A DNA stretch of 64,000 nt from Larimichthys crocea (taxonomy: Eukaryota > Chordata > Actinopteri > Sciaenidae): NCBI RefSeq assembly GCF_000972845.2, contig NC_040027.1, forward strand, positions 15,607,803 through 15,671,802, written 5' to 3'. Every line of letters begins with the position of its first letter. Position 1 is the first letter of the stretch. This document shows, piece by piece, positions 37,501-50,711 of the stretch. The notes under the pieces were generated by a model. The model was not told where the DNA came from. It ran no database searches and was given only the letters and a program-made list of their open reading frames with translations. Both the position numbers and the translations under genes were made by a program.

Positions 37501-40500
37501 AAATTACAAATACCAATCACAATTTAAAAGGTGAAACAGACGGACTGAAACTTCACTCACCCAGTGAAGTTCTCTTTTCCACATAGCTCATCAGGTCCTT
37601 CATGTACTTGGAAATGGTTTTGGCGTAGAGCAGAGCTGAATCCACCCCTCCCTCACTGTGCTGGAGGATCACATCCACTTCCTCAGCTCTGCCTACACGT
37701 CATCACACAAACACAGGTCAGGAAGCAACAATTTTTTGTAGCTATCACAACACTGAATGTTTTGGCCTGATTATGATTTGTGAGAGATTTGCAGGCTGAG
37801 CTGTGAGGATTCAGAGCTTAAATGATAAAATCCAAACAGCCTGGATTTTATTTTGGTGAAAACAGTTTATCATTCATAACACTGTGAGTTGTTTCTTTGC
37901 TTTTCTGGGATCAAGAGTTTTGGCAGCTGTTGCTCTTGCCGTGAAGAAAGTCAGTGTACCGGATCACAAAGAGTATGCAAACACATGAAAATATCATATT
38001 ACATAATGTATAAAAGTAGTACTTTATGTGTTTGCATACTACATGTACATACAAAATGAGTGATGGAAGGACAGGAAGTGCAGCAGTATCACAAATGGCA
38101 GCCCTGAGGGACTGAAACAAGACGACAAAAACCGGAGTGTGAGCGAGGGGCGCGACTTGATTGCCTACCCATGTCCTGCAGGTCGCTCCTGAATGCTCCC
38201 CCGTCTCCCTGGCCCGCCACAGTGTACAAGTTCTCCATCGACTGCACAACACAAACATTATTCACTGCATGATGATTCATCACAAGCACAGATCAACGTT
38301 CGTCATCAACTTTGGGTTTTTTTTGGGAGGGGAACTTTGTGTAGAGTGATGATAGATTTTATGTAGTCACTGTCTGTCTGGGTTAGACAGATGGGAAATA
38401 CTCTGTGATGATCGCTCACTCACCCTGCTCTTCTCAGTGGGCAGCAGGGAGAGCAACGTGCTGCTGTCCACCTCGCCCATCAGCAGTTCGGAGACGCTGA
38501 GGAGGAGAAACACAACAGAAAACAGATTTACATGTGAAAATATCCTGTGTGATATGAAGAATGTGGCAGGAATAACCAAGTGGCTGGATGGACTTTTACT
38601 GCTGTCACAGTTATAAATGTTCCTGGATCAAATTTGAAGTTTAATTAGAGTTGCTGGGTCTCAAACCTTCATTCTATATGTCAAAGGAATTATATTCCAA
38701 CATATCCCTCATCCTCATCTCTCTGACAGCTCTCGTTTTGATTAATTTGAATGATTTTGCTCGAACACGAGCGAAAACAAAAAAGAAAAAAAAACAATGG
38801 CATCTTTATCTTGGTGTTTTTCCGTTGATGACAGAAAAGGTGTCGAACAGAGGAAGAGTGGAGGAGAGAATGAGGAAACAGACTCGTCAGGCAGATCTCA
38901 ACTGTCTCTGCCAGCTCACTTCCTCCCGAAGCTCTGTGACAGCTGTCTAAACCCTGAAATGGCACCGCGTGATAAACTGTTGGTGCAATATTATTCGATT
39001 ACACACTGAACGGACACGCTAGCTTTACTTTCAATTAACAAGATTATTTATTTTTTAATTTTTTTTAATTAAGGGACTGAAAAGTTAAGGCAAATTTAAA
39101 AAAACAAACAAAAAATTGGATTATTTCAGAGTTGCCACATTTAATAATAATTCCTCTCGAGTGTTTTTTTAACGTTCTCGTAATTCATTTCCTCTCCGAT
39201 TTGTACGAATACGTTCGTTTAGGAGCCAGGTACTCAACAGCATTTTCAAGTTCTGGTTTTGTGTCATACAACAGAAGACACACACACAAAAAAAAAAAAA
39301 ACCCACTTCCTGTTTTCAACTCTGCCTCATGCAAATGTGTCACCATCGCTGCACTTCTCTCTCCAATTCCCAACAGCAGACGGCTTCATGCGCACACTAA
39401 CACACGTTACCACACACTACCTGATTTCTCCGCCTGTAACCGAGGTAACGACTGCTTTGACACCATTATAAAAACACACTACCTTATTTTTCTAACGCAG
39501 TCTTTGCAGCGGTAACTACACCGACTACCAGCAGCGATCACTATAGGGGTGCTTCAGGATTAAAAAGGCATTTGATTGATTGAAATCAGACATACAGAGG
39601 CCGTCTCAGATACTCACTTGCTGCTAAAAGCAACTGCGATGGTTTCAATCGCCTTCTCAAAGTCCATTTTATCTGCCTCGTTACAAGCCTCATAATGGAA
39701 ACCTGAAAAAAATCAAAACCATGCATGCAGGTTTCAGTTGTGGTTTACTTTACGCATTTGAACAAATTAACCTCAGTTACTTCGGACTATATGTGCAGTA
39801 TTATCAAACAGATATTAAACGTCACAGTTTCTCACTCACCTTTGACCTTGGATATGAGCTTGCCGGCAGCGGTGAGGATCTCCACGGTGTTGAGCAGAGG
39901 GTAGGTGTTGATGACCTGACGGAGCACCCGCAGGACCTCCCCCAAACACTCGTGAGCCACGGGACGCTGGCTCTCCCTACCTGGATTAGACAGAAGGACG
40001 GAGGAAGATGTGATGCGGTTGGGTGACGAGAAGGGAGAACGCAGTAACAATAACACCATTTCATAAAACTACGAAGCATCTTAACTATAAACTGCTGCCA
40101 ACTATTTCCTACTTCTTAAATCTTGTTAGAATTGTCCTCTAAGACATTTTATTTCATTTCAGCTCATTTCAGACACAAAGTAGATCTTGTTGTCTTCAGG
40201 CAGAGCTAAGCAAGCAAATTCCCAGTTTCCAGTCTTTATGCTGAGATAAGCCAAGAAGCTAATGGCTCCAGACTCATTTACCTCTTAGGTACAAGTGAAA
40301 TATTCTCATCCAACTCTCTCAAATAAGCCAAAAATGTCCAACTATTCCTTTAAGTCTGTGCAAGTCAGTGTTTCTGCACAGGAGGAGAGGTGGACAGTCT
40401 GAGCGCAGACTGTCAGGATTGTGATAATGAGTGATAACAAATGTCAGACAGGTTGGGTCGGGGGTTCACAGTCAACTTTGACATCAGTGGTGAAACACAT

Positions 40501-40524
40501 GCAGCTGCCATCCTCATTTCCTCA

Positions 40525-40558
<34 letters not shown>

Positions 40559-43500
40559 TCTTCTGTCTAATGTTGCAACCTCTGTGTATCATCTTTTTTA
40601 AATCGACACAGCTCGCTCAGGGATGAGCTGCTGATCCTTCATCCTCCCACAGTCTGTCTGAAAATGTGTGTCAGAGTGTCAGAGCAGCAGCAGCAGTAAC
40701 ACACAATAACACAATTCAGCAGTAACAGAGTGACCTGAACATTGTGCCAGAGAGGATGTGGTCTTTGCTATTGTTTTGCAAGATTAGAAACCATTTCTCG
40801 TGCTGTGCTACATCTGCTTTCTGCGGTCACCTTACTCTCGACTCGATCAAATTGATTTGATGTTAAAAGGCAATTTAAAAAAAAAAAAAAAAAAAAAGGA
40901 GCTCCAGCTTAGGTGGCGCAGCAGGGAGGAGACGTGGCTAAAGCTCCGATTGTACTGCTGATTAAGAAGAGGAGGAGGAGGCGTCCCTGTCACGGCGGCG
41001 AAGCCAGCCTATCAGAGGAGGAAGTGTGTGGACGAGGCCTGTCTGTTGGAGGCTATCCATCATGGCTTCCTGTTTAGAAAGCTCACACAGGGTGGAGAAC
41101 ACGACAGAAGAGATTATGGCGGACAGAAAGACACAAACACCACAGAGAAAAACCTGTTCCGACTATAGAAACCGACTTCAAAAACATCTTATTTTTAAGC
41201 AGTTTGCGCTTTTGGGGTCTAGACTTTCACTTCGTTTAGCAATTCTGAAGCGGGGGTATTAACTCCATGAGGAAAGGTGCACATGTTCTTTCATTTTAAG
41301 CCTCTTCTCGGAGGAGAGGAGTGCATGTGTGTGTGAGAGGCTGCAGTAAACAAGAAGCTGGCTTCCTGCTGGAGACAAGAGTGCGGTTGACTCTGTGGGT
41401 GCAACGGAAACGCAGCCCTTCATTTGGAGAGAGGACGCTCACAGACACTTGTAAGCTTTCTTGTGTCTCTCTGGTAGCTCCTCCCCGTTTCCCCCGACAC
41501 ACACACACACGTGTACTGATGTAACACCGACGAAAACCTTCTAAGGATGCCTTGTGTCCTCTTTGTAAGTCAAAGTGTTCAACACAAAGGGGAAGAGGAG
41601 GGACCAAACAGTATTGTTCTATCTGCAAACTGCACATATTGTCACACATGCATGAGAGCTGTTTTGACTCCACGGTGGTGAAAACAAGAGTTATTCACAT
41701 CTTTAGTTTTGTGGTTGCCACACAGGAGGAGAGCCACTCCCAGATGGTTCAAACCCAAATCAACACGTAACACACGTCCTCAAAACACGTCTCTTATTTT
41801 CAGACTCGCAGGAAGAGACAGGAGGAGTCGTACCTTCAGCCAGCACGACATCCTTCAGTTTCTCCACAGCCTCGGCGAAACGCGCCACATCCCGAAGCAG
41901 GGCCGGGATGTCCTCCACCTCGATGGCTGTGCTCTCTGGACCATCAGATGGAGTAGTCGGGGTCAAAGCTCCTTTCCCCTGGCCTTTAGTGAACACCCAC
42001 GACTGGAGCGGGAATCCTTAAGAGACGCAGAGAACAAAAGTCATACATCAGTTACAAATATAGTTTAAGCCTGTTCATTTTTAGGCGCAGACTGCAACCT
42101 TAGCTTAGAATAAGAACTGGAAATGAGGGGTTGGATATCACGAATTAAAACTTTATGTCCGTTTGTTTAACTCGTACAAAAATGTATAATAAGTAACAGA
42201 CAGACGTGAGTCAGTAAGCGGCAGAAATGTCAAACTATTCCTTTAAATGTGAAACTTTGCTGCTTTACTTCTCAGTTTTAGGTCACCGTACAGCGAATAT
42301 CTTGGAATTTTTCACCACTGGCCTAACAAATCCAACAATATCAAGATGTCGCCTTGGGCTCTGGGAAAATGTGCTGAGCATTTTTCCACCTTCTTTTTTG
42401 ACATTTTGGAGACTGAATTTTATTGAAAAAGGACAATAGACAAACAATCTTGCAGCTCTTATCCACACATAACACTAGAGGACATTACAAGAATAAACTT
42501 TGGACCGGTGGCACTCCCGTCCAAAGTTTATTCTTGTCTCAAAGTTTCAAGGTAATTTAGTACTAGTAGTTTCAATGACTAATGACTAAGATGACCAAGG
42601 TTCATTTAAAAAGCAGGGTGTCAGCAATGCAAGGTTAGGCCCTTTTTTCTAAGTCACAAAGCAAAAAATTATGTAAATGGATGAATAAATAATGAGCCAA
42701 AGACATAAACTATTATTTATGAGTGTGGAGGATGAATTGAGGAGTCCCAGCCTGGGAAAAGAAGCTGCTCTGTAGGGTAAACATTGCGACTGTGGTTGTG
42801 GTGGATATTACTCTTCACACTATCTCAAACTGCCTTTCTCCAGATTCTGCTTTCTGTTTCATCGCAGGCATGAACGTGTTGCACAGCAAACAAAGAGTAA
42901 GTAACTCCGTGTGAGCAGATTTCAGTTGCAAAAGGTGTGCGACGTTTTTGAAGCAGACCTGCGGCGCTGGCGTGTCTGCTCAGGGCAGTCGGCCTCTTCA
43001 GGGTGGCCACAGGAGAAGGACACCCCACCCCTTGCAATGCCGCCAGCTTGCCGTGCTGCATGCTGGGCGTGCCCGGGCAGGACATGGAGGGGTCCTGGAG
43101 CCCGGCGGAGGTCGGGGTGAGAGTCGAAGAGGAGGAAGAAGACGAGGGCGAAGAGGAGAGGGTGATGTCGCCCGCATCTTTCCGAGGCTGCTCCTGGAGG
43201 ATGGACAGCTGAGACAGACAGAGAGAGGGGGGACAGGAAGGTCAAGATGATCACATGATTTATGCTTGACCTGAACATGAACATCAGCATGAGTGTGCTG
43301 TCTTTTCCTCTGTGTGGCTTAAACCCAGCAGCACTGATGTTGGTAAACACACATATGAAGACTTTCACAAGATCCTGTGTTGCGTTGTGCAACACTTCCT
43401 GACTCCAAGCTGACGACGGGCGTGGCAAACTGAGCAGAAATGACATTTACTGTTTGGAGTAGGAACAGTGATCTTTACAGGAGGTGGAAATGGCAGTTTC

Positions 43501-44261
43501 ATCCGACTACAAAACAGACATTAAAAGTCACGGTGTGCGCTTTGTTTTCAGCCTCGACGCTGCATCTCATCTCCTACTTCTCTCACAGACTTAAAAGCTC
43601 AACTCAAAAAAGCACATATTTCACAAGAAAACAGAAAATCACCCTTGAACTTCATCCGGCGTGTGAGCCGACACTCCAACATACCTGTTTAAGCCATACG
43701 CTGTGCTTGTTGGGCAGTATGTCCAGCCTGTCCTTGCCTTTCGACTCAGCTTTCTTAACTCTCAAACTCGCAGAGTAAGGGTTGTAGCTACTTTTGCCGC
43801 CACGTTTCAGCATGCTCCTTCCTCCCCTCTTTACAGCTTTGTACCCATTCTGACTATATACACACACAAGGTAACCGAGGATTCACACGCACACCTCAAT
43901 CTGCCACTGGGTTTAAAGATGGGCAGTCAAACACATCTGAATATTAAGATCTGTGCTTCATAATGACTTTTAAAAAAAAGCAGGTTCTCACTCAAACTAA
44001 ACTTAGATGTGGTGTTTGTAGCCCTCACACTCACACACATGCCATCACCACCCCCCTTGTCCAGAGTCCTCTGTGCAGCCTGTCCCCTCCAGCTGAAGGT
44101 CATCTGACACACAGCAGACTGAGCAGCGGTGTCATGCAGAAACCAGAAGTGATGCGTTTACTCACAGACTGGGCGCTGCTCTGCGGCCCGGGGCTTCCTG
44201 CTCGGCTCTTTTTCGAGATGGATGGCGTCTTAATCAGTTCCCTTTTCTTCCTGGTGAACAT
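31765..44261 (-). CDS. arhgap45: Rho GTPase-activating protein 45 (HMHA1-type, F-BAR/C1/RhoGAP)
   Basis: The protein stimulates GTP hydrolysis on Rho-family GTPases, and its F-BAR domain binds membranes; the human orthologue carries the minor histocompatibility antigen HA-1. There are 24 coding exons in consistent phase, for 1,227 residues (human 1,136 from memory). Domains: a basic N-terminus (MFTRKKRELIKTPSISKK), the motif KRPTALSRHASAAG near residue 110, and an F-BAR coiled coil at about 290-600. A C1 zinc finger follows at about 730-785 (THRLRKLRTPSKCRECDSYV ... ECEECFLACHKRC). The RhoGAP domain at about 795-1,025 has the arginine finger in GIYRVNG (Arg822) and NKMSASNLGIVFGPSLMRP. The tail is acidic and Gln/Glu-rich and ends SEPEFV. 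It is convergent with polr2e, as in human. Confidence 0.95.
35447..35734. mobile_element. Non-autonomous Tc1/mariner-like element in an arhgap45 intron
   Basis: Begins ACAC and ends GTGT with TA on both sides (tttTAcac ... gtgTAtaa), as expected for a TA target-site duplication. The ends are imperfect inverted repeats ('ttttgctctttcatgcattg' against 'ttttgctcccatttttcat' on the other strand). The middle ('gagtggccttttattgtgac', 'accggtcaggtggatggatt') matches an abundant fish DNA transposon that I recognise. There is no coding sequence. It lies between the exons at 35,213 and 35,780. Confidence 0.65.
40120..40352 (-). repeat. Dispersed teleost repeat, second copy
   Basis: On the minus strand this matches the family seen at 384-600: 'tccagtctttatgctgagataagcc' is the reverse complement of its 'ttagcttagcataaagactgga' core, and it ends at 'aactattccttta'. 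It lies in an arhgap45 intron. A third, more worn copy is at about 42,085-42,250. Confidence 0.55.
40527..40556. repeat. (CA)n microsatellite in an arhgap45 intron
   Basis: About 15 CA units. Other runs in this gene are at about 36,346-36,363 (GT)9, next to the donor of the exon ending at 36,373, and a poly-A of about 21 at 40,878-40,898. Confidence 0.9.
43685..43867 (-). CDS. arhgap45: Possible alternative first exon of arhgap45
   Basis: Within intron 1 the minus strand has an ATG at 43,867 and 61 open codons (including LKRGGKSSYNPYSASLRVKK and LPNKHSVWLKQ). It ends exactly at a strong donor, CAG|GTATGT, in phase 0. That is the phase required to join the exon starting at 43,208, so it would give an isoform with a different N-terminus in place of the first 32 residues. 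No acceptor upstream was judged convincing, so it would be a first exon. I have no homologue to confirm it; it could be a chance open stretch. Confidence 0.35.
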
Positions 44262-44600
44262 CTTCAGGGTGCCTTTTCCGTCCATCCCGACTTCTTTGAG
44301 TTTTACGCACAGCCCCCCCACCCACCCCCCGACTCGCCACTTGGGTCCTCTGCCGCTCGCGTTCAGCGGGAGCTCGGTGCCATCCAAGCCAACCTTGAGC
44401 CACGGCAACTGTCTGTCTGTCTTCCTCCTGCCGCTGTCGCACATCGGAGCCGCGCAGGCTCACTGGCAGAGAGACAGACAGCTCACCGCAAACTGTCTGT
44501 GCGCACTCCGCATCCGCTCTGCGCGTAAGTTCAGCTTCCTCAAGCGGAGGAGGAGGAGGAGGTGGTTGTGGTGGTGGTGGAGGAGGCAGAGGGAGTGAAA
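44262..44600 (-). promoter_or_regulatory. arhgap45: arhgap45 5'UTR and promoter region
   Basis: A GC-rich stretch upstream of the start codon (14 unspaced C/A-rich bases at about 44,311-44,328, and a GGA/GGTGGT repeat at 44,544-44,592) that stands out from the AT-rich DNA beyond it. The CpG density and position suggest a CpG-island promoter. No TATA box was identified. Confidence 0.5.
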
Positions 44601-46782
44601 CAAGACTTATTCACAAAGATTTTAGGGTGGATGATTGATAAGGAAGGTTAAATGACGCTTCATAAACTTTGTCCAGCAGTCTAAACTGACGTGAAATGTG
44701 GATGGAAATGCGTCCTGACGCACAGAAACAAACCCCGGCCTCGTTCAAATTCACAGTAATCACTTCATCCTGACGCACACGTGTGTTTCAAACATGTGAC
44801 CTGAAGCTTTTCATGGTAACCTTCCGCCTCCGCCTTGCACCTGCTGCACCCGTGAGATTAAAATGTTGAGATGTTTCATCAGACAGACGCTTTGAGACTT
44901 CAGTCACAAGAGGCAGGGGGTGGATTTAAAAGTTTACACACCTGAAACGATCTTATTCTGTGTGAGGAGGAATCCAGAGAAATATGAAACGTGTATTTTA
45001 TTTTGCTTTTCACATGTAACCGGGTGTGAACTCATTCAACCTCTTGTTACCGTACCAGGGTTGAAGGTGAGGGGTGTTTGTGTCAGTTTGTTGTTTTTGT
45101 GTAAATATACATGAAAATAAAAAAAATGGCTTTGATAAAAAAATATCTTTAAAAATAAAAAAAAGAGTACTGTTTGAGAGCGTTTCCACCAACATTGATA
45201 ACACAAGTGCAGACACAGTAATGTAAAGTACAGTATTGCTGCAGTTAACTTTTTTTTAAATAAATTGATTAATTTGGTCTATAAAATATCCAATCAGTTC
45301 CCCAGAGTTGTCATATTTAAAAAGTTTCTTTTGTCCAACCAACAATGCAAAACCTAAAAATATTATTCAGTGTACCATCACAGAAGACTCACAGCAGCAA
45401 ATGTTTAAATATGAGAAGAGAAATCCAGGTTATCAACATTTTTATGATTTTAAAAATGTTAAATTGGACGTCTAATTATGAAAGTGTAATCACTTCTTTA
45501 GTTTCTCTTTTGAAATTAATAATTACCAGTAAAGCTGTACACTGCACAAAAAGTGCTGTCAAGTCATATGAAAATATAAGATATAACTATAAATAACATT
45601 CTGATATTTATGTTAGATTGGTGAAATTCAGGCACCAAAATGTGAGGAGGAATCAATCAATGAAAGGAAGTTTCAAATGAGTGACACAAAAATTATATGA
45701 ATTATCTTCTGAATATTTCAAAGAGAGGCAATTTTTCAAAATAAAATATTTAAATGGTATAAAAATTAGTGGTATTTAAATTTAGTGGTGGAGCAACTTT
45801 GAAGTTTGATGAGATTAAATCAAAGAATAAACGTTTAATTTGACAGGAGTGACGTCTGACTGTAGGAGAGACCTGACTGAGCCAGGCCTTACTCATGATG
45901 CCCTCTTCTCATGCAAGTTTCAAGTATATTTCAGAATAGGGTGACACGGTGGTGCAGTGGTTAGCACCACACCGTGAGAAGGTTTCTGGTTCAAAGCTTG
46001 TTCTGTGTGTAATTTGCATGTTCTCTCTGGTTACACCGGCTTCCTTCCACAGTCCAAACCAGAGACAAGTTATCAAAATGCTAATACAGTCTTCTATATT
46101 GTGCGTTTGTTTTATATAATAACATTTACTATTCATCAGTCCACAGTATAACTGCAATTAAAATGAACCTGATGCCTCTGAGGGTCTGAAGGGAGCATCA
46201 CACATGTACAAGTCATTTTCACATCAGTGGCTAATAAATGTACTTCCACGAATCCTTGTGAAAATGTATTAAAGCATGAGACATTTCTATATTTTCTATC
46301 TTTTTGTATGATTGAACAAACCCACGTTTGAAACCAGGAAAACAGTTTAATGTAGAAAAAGACAGAAACAGAAAACACATTTAAAAAATGTTTCATCTTT
46401 TTATGAAAAGAGACTCGTTTAGTATGATTTCTAATAAAACTAGAATTTGTTTATATGTTACATAGAGCAGCAGTAACAAAGGGCAAAAATTAATTGTTTG
46501 ATATGGTTATTTCATTAAAAAAATATGAAAAGTAATCAGGCACTTTGATCGTAACATTCATCTCTCTCTCTCTTTACATGTTCAAACTTTTGGTAATGTG
46601 TTAAGAGGTTGTATAAATCTTGAATATCCCTAAAAAAAAAAGGCCTTTAATGTAGCCCGGCCAGCATCTCCAGACAAAACTTTGCTTCTGCAGAAAAAAA
46701 TGTTCCAAGAAATAAGTTTCTCGAGGGAGTAAAATATCCTTGTTCGAGCAGTAAACTCCATCCTTAATCCTCGATGAAAACT
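44601..46782. other. Intergenic region between arhgap45 and tjp3, including the tjp3 3'UTR
   Basis: AT-rich DNA without exons. It holds a SINE fragment (45,937-46,060). The tjp3 3'UTR begins at 46,782 and extends leftwards; its end is not clear, and ATTAAA occurs on the minus strand near 46,645 and 46,347. Confidence 0.55.
45937..46060 (+). repeat. SINE fragment (5' part)
   Basis: The sequence 'gggtgacacggtggtgcagtggttagcac', then 'gcatgttctctctggtta' and 'cttccttccacagtccaaac', is the head half of the same element family as 2,565-2,840. It is truncated at its 3' end. Confidence 0.7.
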
Positions 46783-49700
46783 CTAGAGTTCTGTTGCAGG
46801 ACCCCATTCGATGTCCTCCGTCTCGTCATTGTCATCGTCGGAGCTGTCGCTGCCTCGGATCTGTGTGCGTCTGAACTGGACTGCCTGGTGATGATGTGCC
46901 AGCCTGTCAAAGAGCAGGACAGAGGGGAGGGACGAGATTAGCACATGATCTCAATCTAGCTTTACTCTGAGACTCAAAGACGGGAAAAAAACACTTACAC
47001 GATCAAGTTAGGGGCTTTCTTTTTCCCAGCTTGAGGCTGTGGCTCCGCCTGTGGCTGTGCGTCTGCAGAGCGAGCCTACAGAAGGAGACAAGACGGGTTT
47101 AAAAACAAGAACGTCCCATTATATTGTACATAAACACGTTACAGCGAGCACAAATGTTTCCACATGATCTTAAGACTGCACGAGTGTTTTTAAGTCAATT
47201 TACCGCAATCAAAAATGTATATGTAATTATTTATACATGGTAAAGTCAACTTTAGACTTTCCTAACAAGAATAACTTTATTATAGAATTTACATTTGGGT
47301 TTTAAATTGATTGTTGTGTGGTAATAATGCAGTTTTCCCACTGCTGGTACATTCAGTTTAAAAAAAAAGTAATTCTTTTATAATACACAGTGCAGACACA
47401 GGCCAAGTTTTTAAAATAAAATCATTTGGTCTGTAAAACATTAGAAAATGATTTGTGTTTCAACAAAGCAATAAATCTTAAAATATTTGCTGTGTATTAT
47501 CATTAAAAAACCCGAGCAAATATTAACATCTGAGAAGCTGAACACAGTTCATGTTTGGCCTTTCTGCTTGAAAAAAATGAATTAAAAGATGAATTGATTT
47601 TCTCTGAGAGTGAAAGAAGACGATGGTTTAAACACGAAGACATCAGCAATGTATAATGTATCATTTCATTGATAATAATGCAAACTGATATTAAAGCTTC
47701 AAGTCAATAGTACAGTATTGGATGTAAGCTGGAACCTTTGCTGTGAAGTTATAATTTATGTTGTTTTACTTACACATGTATAAAAACTATTTGAAGATTA
47801 ATCAATGATGAAAGTTGTAGTATAAATACTACTCACTTCTTCTAAATGGTCTTAAAAGCAACATTTTATTTACCTGTTGTAATTTATCCTCGATAGCAGA
47901 CAGGCTGGCGTGTTGTGGGCTCTCAGGCTCAGCATACGAGGGTTCGTTTATTGAGTACCGAGTGGGGTCGGGGGCTATAAAGTCCGGAGGCCCGTCTGAT
48001 GGAGTGGTGGGTGGAATGATGTCGAGGGCGCTGAAATCTGAGTCTGTGAAACTGCGACGAGAAGGGCCTTCCTCTTCAGCAACGCTGTAAGACGGGGTGT
48101 AACTCTCCCGGCGAGGTACCCTGGGTTCGGGTACGTGCATCAACGGTGGGATTTCTCTGAGCGAGTGGGAGTGGGAGTCAGCGTAAGGCTCGTGGTCCAT
48201 GGTGGGGCTGCGGTCCCCAAAGGCGGGCTCGGATGATCGGGCTAAAGCAGCTCCAGCTACCCTGGAGCCTCTGGCCACATTCTGACCCGGGTAAGCCTCC
48301 TCCAGGAGGTCCTCGTTGTCAGTGTAGACCTCTCCGTCGGTGAAGGGCTCTCCATCAGTGTCCTCCAGGTCACTGGCAGCACTGAGGTAGTCTGACTGGG
48401 TTTGGTCCAGAGCATCTAAGTCCTGTTCTCCACCGCTCTCCAACTGGACAGGAAGGAAAACCATTTTAGTTTTTAGTTTACCACGTCAGAGGACATGTGA
48501 ACGTAACCTTTAATACAGTTAACACAAGTGCCAACTCTTAAATTCTGGTTTGTGTGTGGGTCAGAAGGAGCTGAGGGTCGTACCGTGACTTCAGACACCC
48601 AGACAGGTTTGGACTGTTGGTGGCGGATCTTATCCTTTAGACTCTCATACCAAACACTGGAGCTGGGCTGCAGGTCAATACGTGCTGAAGGAGAGGAAGA
48701 ACACAGTGTAAATTGGTACCAATACATCTGTCAGGGATAACTAGACAATATATGTCGTATTGTTCAGTTATAATATATAACACTGATGTTCATGTGTTAT
48801 TACCTGAGAAAAGGTGGCTGCAGTGTTTCCTCAACTTGAGCGCCTGCGTGTAAAGGCGTCTGGAGCTCTTGTTAGAGTTGGGGTTGTACCTCTGCCTCAT
48901 GGCCTTGACGTCTTTGCGGCTGTGAGGGTCCAAGAACAGGACCATTGGGTGGTACTGGATGTAGTTCAGCCTTTCTACTGCAGTTGGAGTGATGTCCAGA
49001 AGAGGGTGCTTGTCCTGGGAAAAAGAGAACAGCAACAACAGGGTGTGAGGGAGCGAGAAATCTAAATATTAGATTGTTTCTAGCTCTTGTTAGTTTAAGG
49101 TTGACTCACCTTCTCGGCTATTCTCCTCACGGTGTCCAGTTTAATAACCGTGGAGGCGCTGTCTCCACCTCCACTCCGAGGAACCATGTCTGCAATGAAT
49201 AATAAAAAAAAAGTTTAATGTGAAGATCAGGAGAATAACTTAAAAAGGTAGGTGACAAAAAACATAAAAAAGAGAAACCAACCTGCCACTTCATATTCAT
49301 CAGGCATCTCTCTGGCCAGCTTCTCCATGGCAATGTCATTAAGAGGACCCATAATGACAATAGGTCGTTTGAAATTAGCTGGAGATGCAAACAATTCAGG
49401 ATTATTTCAAACTCGTTTTGGATTTAGGATGTGAAAAAAACATGACTTTAAAAAACAAAACAAACCTTCTCTGAGCAGGACTCTCTCATAGGCCGGGAAT
49501 TTGCCCTGAATGGTGAGCTGCAGCAGGTCGTCACGACTCCGACGGACGTTCTTCTCGTTCTTCTTGTTTCCTCTGAGCCCCCGTAGTTTCCAGAACTCGG
49601 CTCTCGGTCCTGACACCTGCCTCTCCCCACCGCTCGCCCGCTGCGCCTGCTCTTGGCTGGCAAACGTCTCAGCTCTGCAGGAGGAGGATAAATCTTTTTA

Positions 49701-50711
49701 GAATTTATGATTCTGGCTTAAAAACAAGAAATCTAAAACCAGTTTCCCCGTCTTCTTCCTCACCTGGTCTGGTTGGGGATGGTGCCTTTATCCATCTCGT
49801 GCAGGTCGTTCCCCATGCGGACGGCCAGCCAGTTGCCCAACTTCCCGCGGTGCATCGTGTCGACCACCCTGAACACCTCTCCTCTGGTGAAGCTCAGGCC
49901 GATGGGGCCATCTGCCTCGTGGTCAAAGTGTGTGCGGATGTAGAAGTTGTCCGCCAGGTTGGACTTGATGATCTTCTTATAAACTGATTAGAGGAGAAGT
50001 TCAGATTGATAAATCGCTCGCTGATTGACAGCAGCTTTACACGTAATTATCATTAAGCGGTTTAGTGATGAACTTACTGTCCATTTTGTTCTGAGTGCAG
50101 ATTTCAACCCTTTCTCCTTTCTTGATGTCCAGGAGGAAGTTGGCTGCCTCTTCTCGTGTGAAATGACCAAAATCGACTTTATTCACCTGAGTAAGAAGGA
50201 GGAAGACATTTTATCTTAAACCTGAGGGCTTTTAAATTCAAATATATATATAGATGTAAAAAGACACCCAACAGCTGACTTCTGCAGATTGCAGTCACAG
50301 AAAACTCGCTGCATTACAGTTTCATTTATCTTTCACCGCTGGCAGAGAGCTTTGACGTGAAACGCCTGAACATGACGGGAGGAAATTGTGCTGACTCAGG
50401 GTGACCTGCCTGATGAAAACTCTCCTTGATCCTGAAAAGCAGCTGACGTGCCAAAAATACTATAGATGCTGAAATATGTGTCAACGTCTGCATTACTGTT
50501 GAGCTTTAAAAAAAGGAGGCGATAACTTAACGGAAGGTGGCGTCGCTCTCTCACCTGCATGATCTGGTCTCCCTCTTTCATTCCCTCTTCGTACGCGGGG
50601 CTGTTCGGCTGAACTCCGCCTACGAATATACCGACATCGTTGCCCCCCACCAGCCTCAGACCCACGCTGCCCTCCTTCACAAAGGACACCGTGTGAAGGT
50701 CCGAGCTGTAC
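46783..50711 (-). other. tjp3: tjp3 exon map: PDZ3, SH3, GUK and C-terminus
   Basis: Exons in transcript order: 50711-50555 and 50186-50078 (PDZ3), 49983-49764 (SH3), 49674-49466 (hinge, ending [19 protein letters not shown]), 49378-49283 and 49189-49110 (start of [21 protein letters not shown]), 49014-48804 ([20 protein letters not shown]), 48684-48584, 48443-47874 (190 codons, acidic and Ser/Pro-rich), 47075-46999, 46903-46783 (stop TAG at 46,783-46,785). The GUK core lacks a proper ATP-binding P-loop, as in other ZO proteins, so it is a binding module. Confidence 0.9.

Larger units (their letters stand above)
34687..44261 (-). other. arhgap45: arhgap45 exon map, N-terminal, F-BAR and C1 part
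   Basis: Exons in transcript order: 44261-44166 (start), 43208-42959, 42016-41834, 39980-39840, 39702-39618, 38496-38424, 38241-38169, 37692-37561, 37408-37347, 37225-37115, 37012-36932, 36847-36680, 36510-36373, 36276-36080, 35901-35780, 35213-35127, 35035-34934, 34850-34687. The F-BAR helices run from about 37,692 to 36,080 (for example EKRRKELKELWIRAKRKL and LCESSKLYDPGQQYA). The exon ending at 37,347 uses the donor CAT|GTAAAC, and that at 36,373 uses G|GTCAG; the other donors are close to consensus. Confidence 0.88.

Noticed and set aside
43963..44598. 211-codon plus-strand frame across the start of arhgap45
   Set aside because: Antisense to the well-supported first coding exon and promoter; composition follows the GC-rich strand, no homology.
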